Part shown: in pieces, positions 48,201-61,065 of the stretch
Layout: each line of letters opens with the position of its first letter
Position numbering within the stretch: the first letter of the stretch is position 1
Source: Prunella strophiata
Taxonomy: Eukaryota; Chordata; Aves; Passeriformes; Prunellidae
Reading direction: 5' to 3'
Assembly (NCBI GenBank): GCA_036583965.1
Contig: JAZBQD010000019.1
Coordinates: 15,081,585 to 15,145,584, forward strand
Length of the DNA stretch: 64,000 bases
Notes under the pieces: model-generated
Told to the model about the DNA's origin: nothing
The model's database searches: none
What the model saw: the letters and a program-made list of their open reading frames with translations, nothing else
Translations under genes and position numbers: made by a program

Positions 48201-49789
48201 TCCTGATTTTAAGTATATTCATACTAATTGTGGTCAATGGAAATTGTGCAGTTTAGCTGGTCTCTCCTGCTCCCTGGCAGTCCCAGGCATATATGCCAAG
48301 CTCAGTTGTGAAAGATTTTTCCCAGCAACAGCATGTGGCTCTCTTTGGCAAGCTCCCACCAACCATTTTGTTGGCAGCTGCTAAGTGGCCTCTGGATCTC
48401 TAATGCAGGAAGGCTGCTGATGGGTTTATGATTTGCATATTTTTCTGAAAGCAATTTCTTTTGACATACCTTTCAGTTCTGCAAATGCTCACTTGCTTTA
48501 TATTTATCTATTTGGTTCCAAACCCCATGTAAGCCTCTCAAAGCATTTAGATTCACTTACAGTTGAAAGAAAAATGCTACATGCATTTTTCCATGCTGCC
48601 CTTCTCCCTTCCATTTTTCACTTGTACATCATATTTTCATTGTATGTTTTTAAAAGCTTTGTGTTCTCCAGAACCCATGTCCTTGCCCCTTACTTGTTAA
48701 ATTGGTAAATTGGTGGGATTATGATAATTATGACAATTGATGGGGTATGAAATTGATGGGATGGATGCTGGCTGCCTTTGGGTACCAGCTTGAGACCTCA
48801 GTATGGTCCTTCAACTTTGCTTGCACTTCTACAGTGGCAAGCCAGATGTTCCCCATGACTATTAGCACAGCTAACCATGACTCCAGGAGGTGCCAAGAGA
48901 GATTCTTTCTGTATGGCCAGTGCTGACAGGATTGAGCCTGATGGCACTACACCTGTCTAGCAAGAGGAAAGAAGTTGCATTTCATACCCTTTCTCAGGAA
49001 ACCCTTTGCTTCCCCCTTCCTGGCACAGGGAATGCAAATGCAAAGCTAACTGCCCATCTCTTTTAAGTGCTGCCATTTGTACAGGCCTGTCAGCTTGCAT
49101 TTCCTGCTGGCAACCACTGCTCTGCTCTGTGCTGTTACTTGTCATTACACAAAACAGTCACTCCATGACTGTCTGCTCCTTAGAAACACATGTGAATTAG
49201 ACCTCAAAACATGTGACTTAATGGAAATAACTTCTATATAAGGGGAGGTGGAAATATTGTGGAGGCACAACATCTGTATTAGACAGGAGTTCCAGAATAA
49301 ATTTCTCTCTGGACAGAGCAGAGTTCCTTGTGTTTTCTGGCACTGAATTTTTAAGAATGAAGAAAATGAGGATGATAAATTCCAAATCTTCCATAGATTC
49401 TGTTAACCATAGCATATTGGCAAGAAACCCCTGCCATGCCTTCCACCACTGCAGATAGTTTCTGTGTCATTTGTATAAGTACTGTATCATACAAGCTCTT
49501 TCTGAAACCATAGGAGGTCCTGAAAGCTGAGAAAAGGATTCCTCTTGATAGAATTTCACTGTTAGCTTGTGCCCAAAGTTCAAGTTACACTGCCATAACT
49601 TCTCCAAAGATAAAAATTACTTCTTGGGTGAAACTGTGAGTGGAATTTAGCCCCAAACTCCTATCAGATATTGTCTGTTTATTATATCAATAACAATAGA
49701 TGCAAGTATTTCTACCTTATTTTCATTTTTTCCATGTGCTGGAAAAAGGAACTATGCCTGGTCTCAAAATGCATGTACATATGAAGAAA
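45250..49789. other. Unique non-coding stretch
   Basis: This is 4.5 kb with no confident repeat. A 'gaggtgctttacagatgaaa' patch near 45933 faintly resembles a CORE-SINE 3' end. A perfect octamer ATTTGCAT lies at 48431-48438. Frames of up to 117 codons (47841-48194, minus) have no domain. Confidence 0.5.
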
Positions 49790-49811
49790 ATGGGAAATAA
49801 ATGGGAAATAA
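49790..49811. repeat. Tandem duplication of an 11-mer
   Basis: ATGGGAAATAA occurs twice in tandem (49790-49800 and 49801-49811). Confidence 0.9.
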
Positions 49812-52800
49812 ACCTCAGCTTTCTTTAAAATTGGGGGTTTGGATGGAAAATACTGTATCTTCAAACACAGATTTCAAGGTGAGTGAAGTCAAATAATGCC
49901 ATGCCAGCATTTTTACAGTTTGTATATTCCTGCTGTTGACTTTTCTCATGCAGAAACAAAGACAGTTCTCCACTGATTTTTCATGAGTTTTAGATGCATT
50001 GAAGGCAGAAAGCAGATCTGTCATATTTTCCATTCATCAGTGTACAAGTTCAATAAAGTAATTGTGTAATGTGATGTTGTTTAAAGTGATGCTGTCAATA
50101 AAATTCCTCTGTTTAGGAGCAGTTAGCCTCCATGGTAAGCCTTGAATTCTCATTAATTGAATTCTCTTCCTCATCACTGGCCCGAAGAGAATGTGCCAGC
50201 ATTATCACTGAAGTATTTTGGTAAAACTGAGTAATGCTTTTGTGAGGTGTGAATTTTGATTCCTTAAGATGCAACGGAAATGTGAAGCATCAAGAATTCT
50301 CCTGTGGCAAAACACTGAACAGAACCCAGCCATCAAGCTGCCCTCTGTGTCTGGTTTTGCAGCCTGTCTGGAGGGGAGTGCTTTGAACTGGTGGTTGCAA
50401 TTGCTGTGGTTGCAGTGGCTGCAGGGGAGCTGCAGCTCAGCACATGCCTCTAAATAGTGCACTGCAGTGCCAGTGCTGGCTGAACATCATGTAAATCTGC
50501 AATCACAGCATAAAAGAACTTTCTCCAGATAATTAGGAATCCTAACACACTCCCCTTCTCTGCCCCCACTGCCGAAGAATTGCTGCTATTCATGTACTTG
50601 GACGAAATCAGCAGTGCCTGCCAAGCCAAATTACTGGAAATTAATTATCTGGAGCATGATCTGGAAGTTTTGACTCAGCTTTTCAGTAGGTCCATTCAAT
50701 CCAATGCATTTTTTTTTTTAATAAACACAAATTTGGAAGCTGGGCTTTTGCTTTGTCAAGCTCCATCACTTCTGTGTGGTGAGCAGCTGCATCACACCCT
50801 CACACTCTAACTTGGGTTTCTGTCCATGGCTTAAATCATGGGTTGAGAACATGTAAGGCTAATGAATTTCATTAACTTTCATGTCCATATTAAAGGGAGA
50901 GAAGGTGCCATCATGCAAGCTTCTCACTGACAGGAATCCACTGACTGCCACTCACTCACATTATGTCTGCTTCATGTAGACATAAACCAGCTGCTTCATA
51001 CAGTTCAAAGTACAGACAGTCCCTGTTAGATTGAATATGTTCAAGGAAATTTGTAACTGGTATCTGTGGAGATATTATTTAGAGTGTTTTTCCTCTCTAC
51101 ATGCAAAAATGTTCTGATGGGTTCTAAATTAAGTGCTAGAAGAGAGACTTACCTGTGGAGCTATCTCCAAAACACCTTGGTCCCATCAGGAGTACTGACA
51201 TTATGCCGTGAATATTTCATAAAGTTTGTAGGTACATTAGCATCTACATTGTGCTCAGAGCTGGGACACCAAAATGTGGGTGGTTTTTTCTGAAACAAGA
51301 CTGAATGACTCAACAAGACTCAACAAATACTATGGCAAAGAGGAAGAATATGTATCATGTGGAAGGGTGCTTCCTTTGCACTAGGAACTTTGTGTCTCCT
51401 GGAAAGAGGTGAATGCTCTCTGTAGGCATATCCACTGTATTTATGCTGCTTAAGAAGTTTGACCTGTTTTTGTCATTGCAGCATTCCCTTTGTAGTCTAT
51501 CTTGTCAATCTGTGTTTTGCCAGAATCTATGGCAAATCTATTTATTTTTGCTTTTAATATAAAGAGCTGCAAATCAAGCATCCAAAATTGCTGTTGATGA
51601 GATTTAAGCCATATTCTTCCCTCTCATAGCAAAAGGGTTAGAAGCAAAATATCAGGTAAGGCAGTGAGTGGTAAATTGTTCAACTGGGATAATCAAATTG
51701 CTTTTGATCTTTTGCCTTGCACTCCAAGATTATAGGGTCTTAATAGCTGAAGTGCAAAGTGACAGAATTGAATTAGTAAATTAGTAAAACCTAATTTAGT
51801 AGTGGAATAAAGAAATTCAAAGTTAACATGTGAGACCTCAGAAAAGTATCTGCAAAATGCAAATCTTGAGTTTCCTTCAGAACCAATAAAGAAAAAGAAA
51901 GCCCACACATATTTGCCAGTTTTTGCAATTGCACAGAAGTAAAAAAAGCAAGCAAGCTATAAAGTGGGAAGCTACTGTTATTGTGGTCATAGCATGGGAG
52001 TGAAACTAATGGTTTAAGTCTGTATTAAGTAGCAATTACCCTGGCTTAAGTTAAAATTATCACGTTCAAAATATAGGGCAATCACAGCTGCATGATTCTT
52101 TTATTGATTTTTCAAATCATAAGATCTGCACATGTGCAAGCATCTTTGGCACAACCCATTTTGTAAGTGGCAGGAGCTGTCTTCTGGGTTACTGTTGTAC
52201 TAAAGAACAACAAAACCGACAGTATCAGCAGCATCTAAGCTGTGGAAGAAACATCAAATGAAGCTGAGAATGGCATCATCAAGTTTTTGGATGCTAATGT
52301 CACAAAATCCAATATGAAAAGTACAATTAAATGGAAATAGTATTTTCCAGAAGCTCATTGCTAAAGGTATTTTCAATTAATCATGCTACAGCATGTTTAG
52401 TAGAGAAATAAACAATTCCTGAAAAAAGAAAAAAGAGGAGAATAAGTGATCATTCAAGTGAGAAAAGGTTGAGGGTACACTGATGGGAATCAGACACCTT
52501 ATGCCTGAAATGATGAAATCTTATGCTTAAAATAAAGGAAGTGATATAACTCCTGCTGCCATCAGGAAAACAAGAATATTAATGATGTGGGTTACTAGTC
52601 TCAGTCTTGAAATAGTTTCATACATGTTCACATTTATATTTGAACATGCTGCAGTGTGATCTCATTTACTCCCTTGTTTGTTTATTTTTTAAGGATGAGA
52701 AATAGGAGCATGGTAGAGTGAAGATTTTATTAATTCCTACATAAAGGAGTTTAGGGTCTTTTTAAGATTCTATTGACCCTTTACAGAAGCTGATCTATGA

Positions 52801-54849
52801 TGTCATCTAAACACCAACCAAGCAGCAGTTTAGATTAATGTAATCTAAAATATCAGTGAGCAATCCAAACTAACAGTAATATACTCTGATTTTTCTGGAT
52901 AGGCCATCTGAAGAAACAGAACACCAGTAGAAATGTTTACCTATCATTTAGAAAATTAAAAGCCCAATGTAAAAAGTTTAGAACTTGCTTCAGAACATAC
53001 CATACATAATTGATGGCTATATATATGGCAATAGCAAACTATACAGCTTCAGTGATAGAGGGAAACCGAGTTACAGAACCATTTTGAAAACCCACTTGGG
53101 ATCTCTCCTATAGCCCACTTGTTGCCTGCATCATATTCCCAGCAGCTTTTCTTTTGTTGGGTCTGAAGGGATGGAAGTAGAAGCCAAGCAGGGAGAAATG
53201 CTGCAAGTTTGAAGATTTTTACAGAGAAAGACATCTGCATTGCCTCCCAGAGGGTAAAACCAGGCTGTATTAATGTCTTTATTCCTTTTATTGCCCTGGG
53301 GCAGCTGTGGTAAGGGTGTTGACCTTTGGGCAAAAAGATAATGCCACAGATTCAAGTTCTGCTTGTACTAATTTTCCCACTAAGTTCAGTGGGACTTTCT
53401 TGATGCCTCTCACTTTACTCAGATAAGCAGTAAGTTTGCACACCCATGTGATAGAGAGTTAGTGCCAGAGGACCTCATCTGCAGCCAGTTTTCTTCTATC
53501 CCAAGTAATTCCACTCTGCATGGAAGGTACAGCTGGACATATCAGAAGAATATTTTAATGAGATGCCTGACAGATTGTTCTTTCTGTATGTTCTGGCTGT
53601 TGAACACAGTCCAGCCAGGCTAACTGTTTCCAAACAGCAAATCCTTCCAAAAAGGGTAAGATCAGCTAAATATAATTTGAAAGAGTATTAGGCTGGATTT
53701 CTTGCATTTCCACTTTTTCTGATTTAAATATGATTCACTTGGACACCAGAACGAAGTCGTTCAAGTACGCTGACATTTTCCTACTTCAGGAAATGAAAAT
53801 GAAATTATTCTCAGAGGATCCTCATAAATTTTTTTTTTCTGTGTGCTTAGTCACAGAGAGCAGGAGGTGTAGAATTCCATCAGGTACCAGGGGAACTGCA
53901 CGTGTTGTGTTTCCTCTGCTTTTTGTGCATGGGCTCACAGGCACTCACAATTCCCCATCACTTCCTGAGCACAGAACTGTGATGTTGTTGTACTCAAATT
54001 GTCTCTGTAGCAGCTGGGAAGGGTGAAATGGAAACCAAGAGAGAAAGGCAGAGTGCTGTTCTTAACAGTATCAGCTGATAGATTTAATTATATGTTTATT
54101 TTAGAACTGAATTTTCAAAAGGGACATATAATTTTGAGAGCTCAGTTTGAGAGATTTCAGGTATTTTTCTTTCATTCAGAGGTCAGCCAGTGTTTGTTTC
54201 TGCGCATCACAAGTGGAAGCTTGGGGGGCTCAGCCAATTCCCTTCCTTTTTAAACAGAACATCATTTATGTTTAAAGCAACTATCCAATTTGTGCAGATA
54301 CTGGGCAATGTCTCTGACCCATTAGAGTCTTCAGTGTCTCATTTATATGGAAGTATACTCAAAAGCAACATGAGGTCACTTAGAAATAGTCATCTTTTAC
54401 CAAGTTACTTACATTGCAAATCATACTTACAGTGACTTTCCCACCTCCTTTTTTTCCATCATGGTGATTTCTGCTAAGCATGACAGATAATTACATCTTA
54501 GTTGATCCCTTAGCTGTTGTACTATAAAAAGGTTGGTTTTACTTAATTCACTTTTGATTCACCAGTTGCCTGCAGCCTACTATAAAAATGAATACAAACT
54601 ATGTTTAACAGTTTCAGAAGGCAGATTTGACAAATGCACCATAAGATTTAGAGACAAAAGGCAATTGGCCACTCCTACCAAATCATATCCCAACTAATGA
54701 GAGGGTTTGGGATCAACAGAACTATTCCATAATTTGGAGCCTTCTGACAGGCAACTAAATCTACTTCTGTCAGAAGCTGGACACCATGTTGAAGGCAAAG
54801 CAGAGGAACATTCTGGGAAACGTGGGAACAGCAGGCTAGCAGGGTTTGT
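49812..54849. other. Unique non-coding stretch
   Basis: This is 5 kb without a confident repeat or gene. Small features are T9 at 50710-50718, a GGCTATATATATGGC-like AT palindrome near 53012-53029, and a CpG-containing inverted repeat GAACGAAGTCGTTC at 53749-53762. A faint SINE-like patch lies near 53295-53440. Frames of up to 98 codons lack domains. Confidence 0.5.
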
Positions 54850-55260
54850 CTGGGTCATCAAGTCCAGTTTTCTACTGTTGTAGACATCCATGTTTCATAA
54901 TCCCTTTCATTAAGTTACCAAGATCTATCTTAAAACTAGTTAGATTGTGTGCCCCCACCGCTCCCCTTGGCTGGCTGTCACAGAACCTCTTTCTTCTGAT
55001 GGTTAGCAGCCTTCTAATTTCCAACCTAAATATATTCATGGCCAGCTGACGCCCATTTCTCCTTTTGCCACCACTGTCCTGAAGCAGAAAAAACCTCTTC
55101 TCTCTCTCTCCCTTCCATCCCTTGATGCAAAGATAACGTGTCATTTACTCACTCTGCTGCACTATTCAAGTTAGGTAATTTTAATTTTTCTCCTGTAAGG
55201 GCATCTCCACTCTCCAGGGATGCACTTCTCTGAGGAAGGTGGTCACAGCTTGAGTTCAGC
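54850..55260 (-). repeat. Old CR1 LINE fragment, minus orientation
   Basis: 'gtctgggtcatcaagtccag' starts the match to the reversed CR1 3' region. 'cctctttcttctgatggtta', 'gcagccttctaatttccaac', 'atattcatggccagctgacg' and 'cccatttctccttttgccac' then follow the older CR1 pattern 'ctctttctaatggtta / tttctaatttaaat / ttcatggccagtttgtaccca / tttgttcttgtgcca'. Divergence is higher than in the 43.2-kb copy, suggesting an older subfamily. The recognisable part weakens after about 55140, so the right boundary is approximate. Overlapping 67- and 90-codon frames are spurious. Confidence 0.75.
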
Positions 55261-55747
55261 CTTTTAAACTACAAATAGTGAGTTTTAACCACACTGTGCC
55301 AGTGTGAGATCTTGCCAGTGCCTTGTACAAGGGCACAGCCCAGTCTCAGCTCTGCTGTGAACACCTCAGTTGAGAGCAGCAGCTCACACTTGTGACTCAG
55401 ATGTGTGAGAGCATACTTGCATTTGCCAGAGCAATTCACAAGCAGAAAGATAGATCAAGCTAAGAAATAGGTCTTACCCAGTATCCAGGCTTACTGGGAG
55501 AAAATTTTAGTTTTCAATGGTATCATAATCATGTCACTCTAATTAAAGCTGCCCACAAATTAATTTGTCCAACATGCTTTTATCAATCACCTTCACATAA
55601 TGTGAGCAGTCTTCTTTAACAGATAGGGCATATATAAGATTGTTTGCTAAGAAGTAACACATTTGTATATAGTTAATAACAACTGAAACAGATTTAAAAC
55701 AAGTTTGGTAGTAAATATGAAGCACTTAGGAGCTGGAAATCCTTTCT
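55261..55747. other. Unique non-coding stretch
   Basis: No repeats or gene signals are recognised. Confidence 0.5.
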
Positions 55748-55766
55748 TTACCAGTAGATGGCACAA
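55748..55766 (+). promoter_or_regulatory. CTCF-like motif, plus orientation (site 1 of a pair)
   Basis: TTACCAGTAGATGGCACAA matches 17 of 19 positions of YGRCCASYAGRKGGCRSYR, with an intact CCAGTAGATGGCAC core. It is in the same orientation as the site 1.9 kb downstream. Confidence 0.5.
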
Positions 55767-57622
55767 ATCAGCTTGGTTTGGTTTCAGATCATGTATAAAG
55801 AGTACATTGAATAAAGGATGAATTGAAATAATAATAAAATTCTTCTATTTATGGTATCTAGAGGAGTGCAAAAATTATAAACAGAGAGTAGCATTTATAT
55901 ATTGTGTTATACTTTGCTGGTGGGATTTTCAGTTAAAATAATTTATCTGCCAATGTGTCTTAAGGGACTTTGACTGGAGTTTGGCCTATTCAGACCTAAG
56001 CAGAAATGCCAAGGCAATCAGTGGGTTTGGATCTGGTCCTGGTTTCATGAGTGAAAATCTTCTTTTTGTCTCTAGATACTTTGCCTTGCACAGAGAGCAG
56101 ATTTGTGTTTGTTTATTTCGTTGGTAGGGTGGTTTGTTTTATCTTGTGAGAGAGAACACACTCTCACACTAAATCTTTCATTTCAGCTGTTTAAATACCA
56201 GTTGGTGAAGAGTTTCATCCATTAAATTGCCAGTTCCTTTTAATTGGGCTGATTTTAGCTCAGGGCATTTGGTACTTTGGAGAACAGCTCTGTATCTTGG
56301 AAGGCTCATCCCACACTGAGATGTGGAGGAGTTGAATCTGACAGAACTCTTGCCTCATCCTCCACCCCTCCCTTGCCAACCATGTGGCCAAGTTTTTCAT
56401 GGGGAATCCCAGCCCTGGTGACTGGACAAATTGGCTCCTTACTTTGCAAAACAGGCCCACATTACAGAGCAGGGGGACAGTCCCAGGTCAGCCAGCTACC
56501 TCCCTGTCCTCTCAGGTGTTTTCTCCACCCTGCTGACAGCCCACCACAGCCCATCTTCTCTCTGTCTCTGTCCCTCTCTTTGCTTCTTCCAGGTCTTGTC
56601 ACTGTAGGTTTCCTCCAGACAACATCACAGCACATTTGCTTTAGAATACAAGAACGAAGCCTTTGTATGACCTAATTGAAGATTTGCCCTGAAACAGGAG
56701 CAGAGTCTAAGAAGGTAAAAATTGGATATGATAATTGGCCTTGTTTGATATTTGATTATTTTTTCAGTGTGACAAGATTAATTTGATTCTGTTATTCAAC
56801 ACAAGGGAGTTACAGTTCAACCTACTTATTCTGTAAAAGGCAATCAGTAATTGCATGAAAAAAATTGTTTTGGGCTTGGAACAATAACACAAGATCTTGA
56901 AACAATCTTACTTTAATCACTGAAGGGTTGGTCAATAGCTGCTTGTTTTTGGGGTAGAAAAGAACCCTCTCAGCCAATTTCTTCTCTCATAAACAAAATT
57001 TTTAAAAGTCTCCTTTGAACTGTAGTGAGTCAATATTACTTGGACAGACATTTATCCAGTTATGAGCTGCTAAATGAGGACATTTTCTTACCAGGGAAAA
57101 CAGTACATCATGTAATATAATAAAAAAGAAAAGGCAAAATAATGACCTTTCTTCCATTCCTTTAATTTCTTTTCATGTAATGAATATATTGCACTTTGGC
57201 CAAGGAAGTCAGTGGAGAAAGCAGGATTTAGCCAACAGCATGTGAAAGCTGGGTTTGAGTCATATTCTAGCTTGAATGCTCTTTTATTCTCCCATACTGG
57301 AGGGGGCTGTGTTGAGACCTCTGCCAGTGTGTGTCACTGGGAACACTGTCCTGGAGGAGCTTAGGTGTTAACAGGGAGGTGCTCAGGAGTGATGTTCATT
57401 CCAGAGAAATTCAAAAATCCCAAAAACAAAAACAACACAAAGTGAGGATGCTACTAATGCCAACATCCTTCAAACAATGTTGCTTCCCAGCTCATGGAAG
57501 GTGACTCTGACTTGGTTCAGGTGTGGAAGATCAGAACTTGAATTAAAAAATAGATTTGTTTCAGGAGCTGCAAAAGCAAGAAGGCTAAAGTCACTCCTCT
57601 TTGGTGACGTGGGTGTCTCTGG
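55767..57622. other. Unique non-coding stretch
   Basis: A C/T-rich run lies at about 56553-56600. The 132-codon plus frame (56277-56675) spans it, is serine/proline/leucine-rich, and has no domain. No transposon is recognised. Confidence 0.5.
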
Positions 57623-57641
57623 TGGCTGGTAGATGGCAGTA
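57623..57641 (+). promoter_or_regulatory. CTCF-like motif, plus orientation (site 2 of a pair)
   Basis: TGGCTGGTAGATGGCAGTA matches 17 of 19 positions of the CTCF consensus. The mismatches lie in the CCA part, and the GTAGATGGCAGTA half is complete. Confidence 0.45.
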
Positions 57642-59471
57642 GCACTCATTTATGTTGCAGAGGTGATGTGTGTCTGGGCAGGCAGGTTTCCTCTGGGATT
57701 CCTGGCAGAGTTCTGACAGCACAATGTGGTGGACAGTGTCTGCACATCTCCTGAGACTGACCTCTGACCTCAGCCCTAATAGGGTGATGGGGGTTTAAGG
57801 ACGAGAAAACAACTTTGCATTCCTGCAAACAGAAGGTGTATTTCAGTGTTTTTAAAATCTAAAGGTGCTTTGTGATTCTTTGAGGATGAAGGATTTTCTG
57901 CAAATTACTATTGTGACACTGCAGAGAGTCTGCACAGCAAAAGTACTGCATGGGCAAAACTGGTCTTGAACATGAGAACAGCTTCTCAGTACAAGGCTTT
58001 GCATATTTTTATGGATGAAACTATTTTTTAAATGTTCACAGCAAGCAGGGAGAATTAAATTCAGTGTCATGAGACTCACTGTGCAAATGGAGAGAGAAAA
58101 CACATAAAATCCACCCTGGATGATCATCAAAGCTTGATAATTATTTTTGTTAGTTGTGCAGCACCATTTCTGATTGCATTGGCAAGCTCAGTAAAAGGCA
58201 GTGTGCTTTACAAGGGATTAAGATGAAAAAGAGGGTGTCTGCCTTTCCCTGTCCTTGAGGTGGAAGGAGTTTTGTATACAAGGAGCTGGAGGAAGCAGTG
58301 GTGCCAGAGGCACTGGCATTATAATGGAAATGAAGAATAAGAGTAATTAAGAATGGGGGTGTAGAGCAGGGATGGATTTGTTCAGGGTCTGGAATATTCC
58401 CACCTTCTTGCTTCTTCTGATTTCCAGGCAAAGGCATACTCATTCAATCTTTGCTAAAGAGTGTGAATATTGGTCTTAAAATTTCTGACTGTATCTAAAA
58501 GTACCACCTACCTTCTTTTTCCACATGGCTGAAAATGCAAAATGGGCTATCCAAACTAGACAGTAATTTCATTTTAAATCTGCTGCAGAGCACTTGCATT
58601 GTTTTTATACACTACTCATGCCTGTGTACACCTTACACATGAAAGCAGAACTGCCTGGTACTTGAATGTTATGCTTGCAGTGTATTTGTGCAGTATATTC
58701 ATGGGGTAGCTGAATTGTTACTAGGGTATATATTTAAAGGAATGTATGGAGTCACAGTGACCATGAACTGAGCTCTGGTCTTTCCCAGAAACTGAAAGGG
58801 CAACAGGTTTTGGAGGGTGGTGTAAGACTGATACAGAGATATTCTTTGGGAAGGTTTCATCTTTGACACTTCACTCAAAAGAAAGGACTAAAAAAGGAAC
58901 CTCATGAGAGTCCAAATACCATTTAGAAAACTCTTAGAAGTAACCAAGGAGTTTGCCTCTTCAGGTAATGCTGTCTCAGCTCTTCTTTAATGCCTCTGTA
59001 CTTGCTGTCCAGGCTTCTGCCACAGGGCAAATCTGAGGAAAGAGGATATCTCATAGCACTGCTGGATTTGTAGCTTGAGGCTGTCTGCATGGTTTTGGGT
59101 CAGGTTTATGGTAGTTGTAAATGACAACCTCAGTTAAGACACTTCAGGCATCAAGGAGCCAGTTATCTGATCATGATAACGTGGATTTCTATGCTGGATT
59201 TCTGCATGCTTTTAACAAGTAACAAGTCTGGGATTTTTCAGTGAAACTATATTGTTGCTGCTATTGTCTGAATATATATTGAAGAGTAAATATCCAAGAT
59301 GAAATATCAGGTCTGAAATCCTCTATATCTGAGTAGTCAGCCAGCTAATACCAACCAAACTCTCTTCCTAGGTACAGAGGGATGAAACCTGCTAAAAGAA
59401 TTTCCAGAAGCTCCTGGTAGCAGTCACTCTACACCCTTTTGTTTATGATCATCATGTCTCAAGTGAAAGCA
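57642..59471. other. Unique non-coding stretch
   Basis: No transposon is recognised. Minus-strand frames of 92 and 97 codons (57852-58443) lack domains. Confidence 0.5.
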
Positions 59472-59713
59472 CAAGAGGAAATGGCCTTAAGTTGCATCAG
59501 TGGAAATTCAAGTTTGATATTTGAAAAATATATTCCCTGAAAGGTGGCTAGGCATTGGGATAAGATACACAAGGAGGTGGTGGAGTCACTGTCTCTGGAA
59601 GTGTTCAGGAGGTCTGGATGTGGCACTTGGGGATGTGGTTTGGAGTGGTCATGGTGGTGCTGGGTTGGACTGGATGACCTCAGGGATCTCTTCCAACCTT
59701 GATGATTCTGTGA
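59472..59713 (+). repeat. CR1 LINE 3' tail (divergent subfamily)
   Basis: The segment opens with 'agaggaaatggccttaagtt' (consensus gaggggatggcctcaagtt). It continues with 'gcatcagtggaaattcaagt', 'ggtggctaggcattgggata', 'gaggtggtggagtcactgtc', 'gatgtggcacttggggatgt' and 'ggttggactggatgacctca', and closes with GATTCTGTGA at 59704-59713. The 'gtggcacttggggatgtggt' block marks a different CR1 subfamily from the 20.6- and 43.2-kb copies. The 89-codon frame here is spurious. Confidence 0.9.
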
Positions 59714-60013
59714 CTTGTTTCAAACTCAAGCTCTACCAAAATGCAAGTCCTGTTTTCAAAGTTTTTTTCCTTCATCTGCCAAAAAAATGAGAGGTTTTTA
59801 TGGAACTGGCAGTTAGTTATCTCCATTTACCTGCTAGGGAGAGAGAGGGAACACCAAAAACAAAGTTTTGAGATTCTGGCAGGAGTTATTTTTTTAGACA
59901 TGTGATCAAAAATGCTGAAGGGGAAAAAAAATATACATTTGGAATGTATTTTTGTATATGTATGAAAGTATTGTCAGAATATGTGAGCTTATTTTCTATT
60001 TTTTCTATTTTTC
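59714..60013. other. Unique non-coding stretch
   Basis: No features are recognised. Confidence 0.5.
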
Positions 60014-60036
60014 CATCCAATCCCATCCCATCCCAT

Positions 60037-60080
<44 letters not shown>
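60014..60080. repeat. (ATCCC)n followed by a T41 tract
   Basis: CCATCCAATCCCATCCCATC-type pentamers (60014-60039) run directly into 41 consecutive T bases (60040-60080). This is the longest homopolymer in the window. The exact T count is the least reliable base call here. Confidence 0.93.
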
Positions 60081-60081
<1 letters not shown>

Positions 60082-60889
60082 GTTCCTCCCTTTATTTTAG
60101 TTTTCTTCTTCTGGAACTTTCTTGGAACTTTCTAAAATATTTAATAATTATTTTATAGCTTTTCTGTTTTGGGAAAGGCTATAGGGTAGTAAGGGGGAGT
60201 AGTAATTTTATAACACAGTTATTTTTTTATAATTTTTAAAATTAGTTTCTATTTTCTTTATTTTTGCTATTATTTTATATTTGGTGGGTATTTTAATGCT
60301 TCCAAACTGTGAAAATATTCAAAATCTTTAATTGGCCTAAAAAGAGAAAAAGGAAGGATGAATCCCCAAAACTCATTTGTTGCATTCAGTTACAAAAAAG
60401 AAGTAAGGGGGGGAGAGAAAAAATTAAAAGTCAACAGCCTTAGTGAAATAAATTTGATGACTTTGGTGAAACAGTTTCATGTATGCAGTATTTTCTTGAA
60501 TTTTGTGTTTTAAACATTTAGGGGTTTTATTTATATCTCTATTGCTCGAAGATTAAAATCTATATATAGTATTTTTTTGGCTATGCTAGTCACAGGTATA
60601 ATTTAAAATTAATATGAAGTGTTAAAATTTGTAATGGTGGATTCCAAATCAGAAGTTGCTTACAGCAGCACAAAAATGTACTTCATCTGACAGCCTCTTA
60701 CACAACTGTGCCTGATCTAAGGCTCTACTGGTATGTTTAAAACTACACAAGTTTATGTTGTGAAACAAATCTTGTATTAGACATGCTCTGAATGTTCCCA
60801 TGGTGTGAGCACACAAAATGCTTCTGCATAGTTTAGCTCTTAGGTACACACCTGGTCTGGTGTCTAATCTCCATAAACAATTTTGTCTA
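60081..60889. other. AT-rich non-coding stretch
   Basis: No transposon or gene is recognised. The sequence is strongly T-rich immediately downstream of the T tract. Confidence 0.5.
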
Positions 60890-61065
60890 ATTATAATCTA
60901 ATCTTAACCTATCTAATCTTAAATTGTATGTCATTTCCTTTAAAGTTCTTTTTCTATATATTATTTTAAATTTAAAATTTATATATTATATGAGTTCTAT
61001 ATATTTATAATTTATTTTGTATTCATTTTTTTCTATTTATTATTATCTGTTTCTCATATCACAGT
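60890..61065. repeat. AT-rich low-complexity island
   Basis: CTAATCTTAA-type units (60896-60923) lead into almost pure A/T sequence that includes the 16-bp palindrome ATTTTAAATTTAAAAT. The island ends in T-rich sequence. Confidence 0.75.

Noticed and set aside
48431..48438. Octamer ATTTGCAT as a regulatory element
   Set aside because: An 8-mer is expected by chance about once per strand in a window of this size; no supporting cluster of sites.
53295..53440. tRNA-derived SINE with A/B-box-like sequence ('gattcaagttctg')
   Set aside because: The A box is poor and no tRNA cloverleaf can be drawn; not enough for a tRNA or SINE call.
56277..56675. 132-codon plus-strand frame rich in Ser, Pro and Leu
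   Set aside because: Composition is explained by a C/T-rich stretch; no domain, and the opposing strand is also open over part of it.
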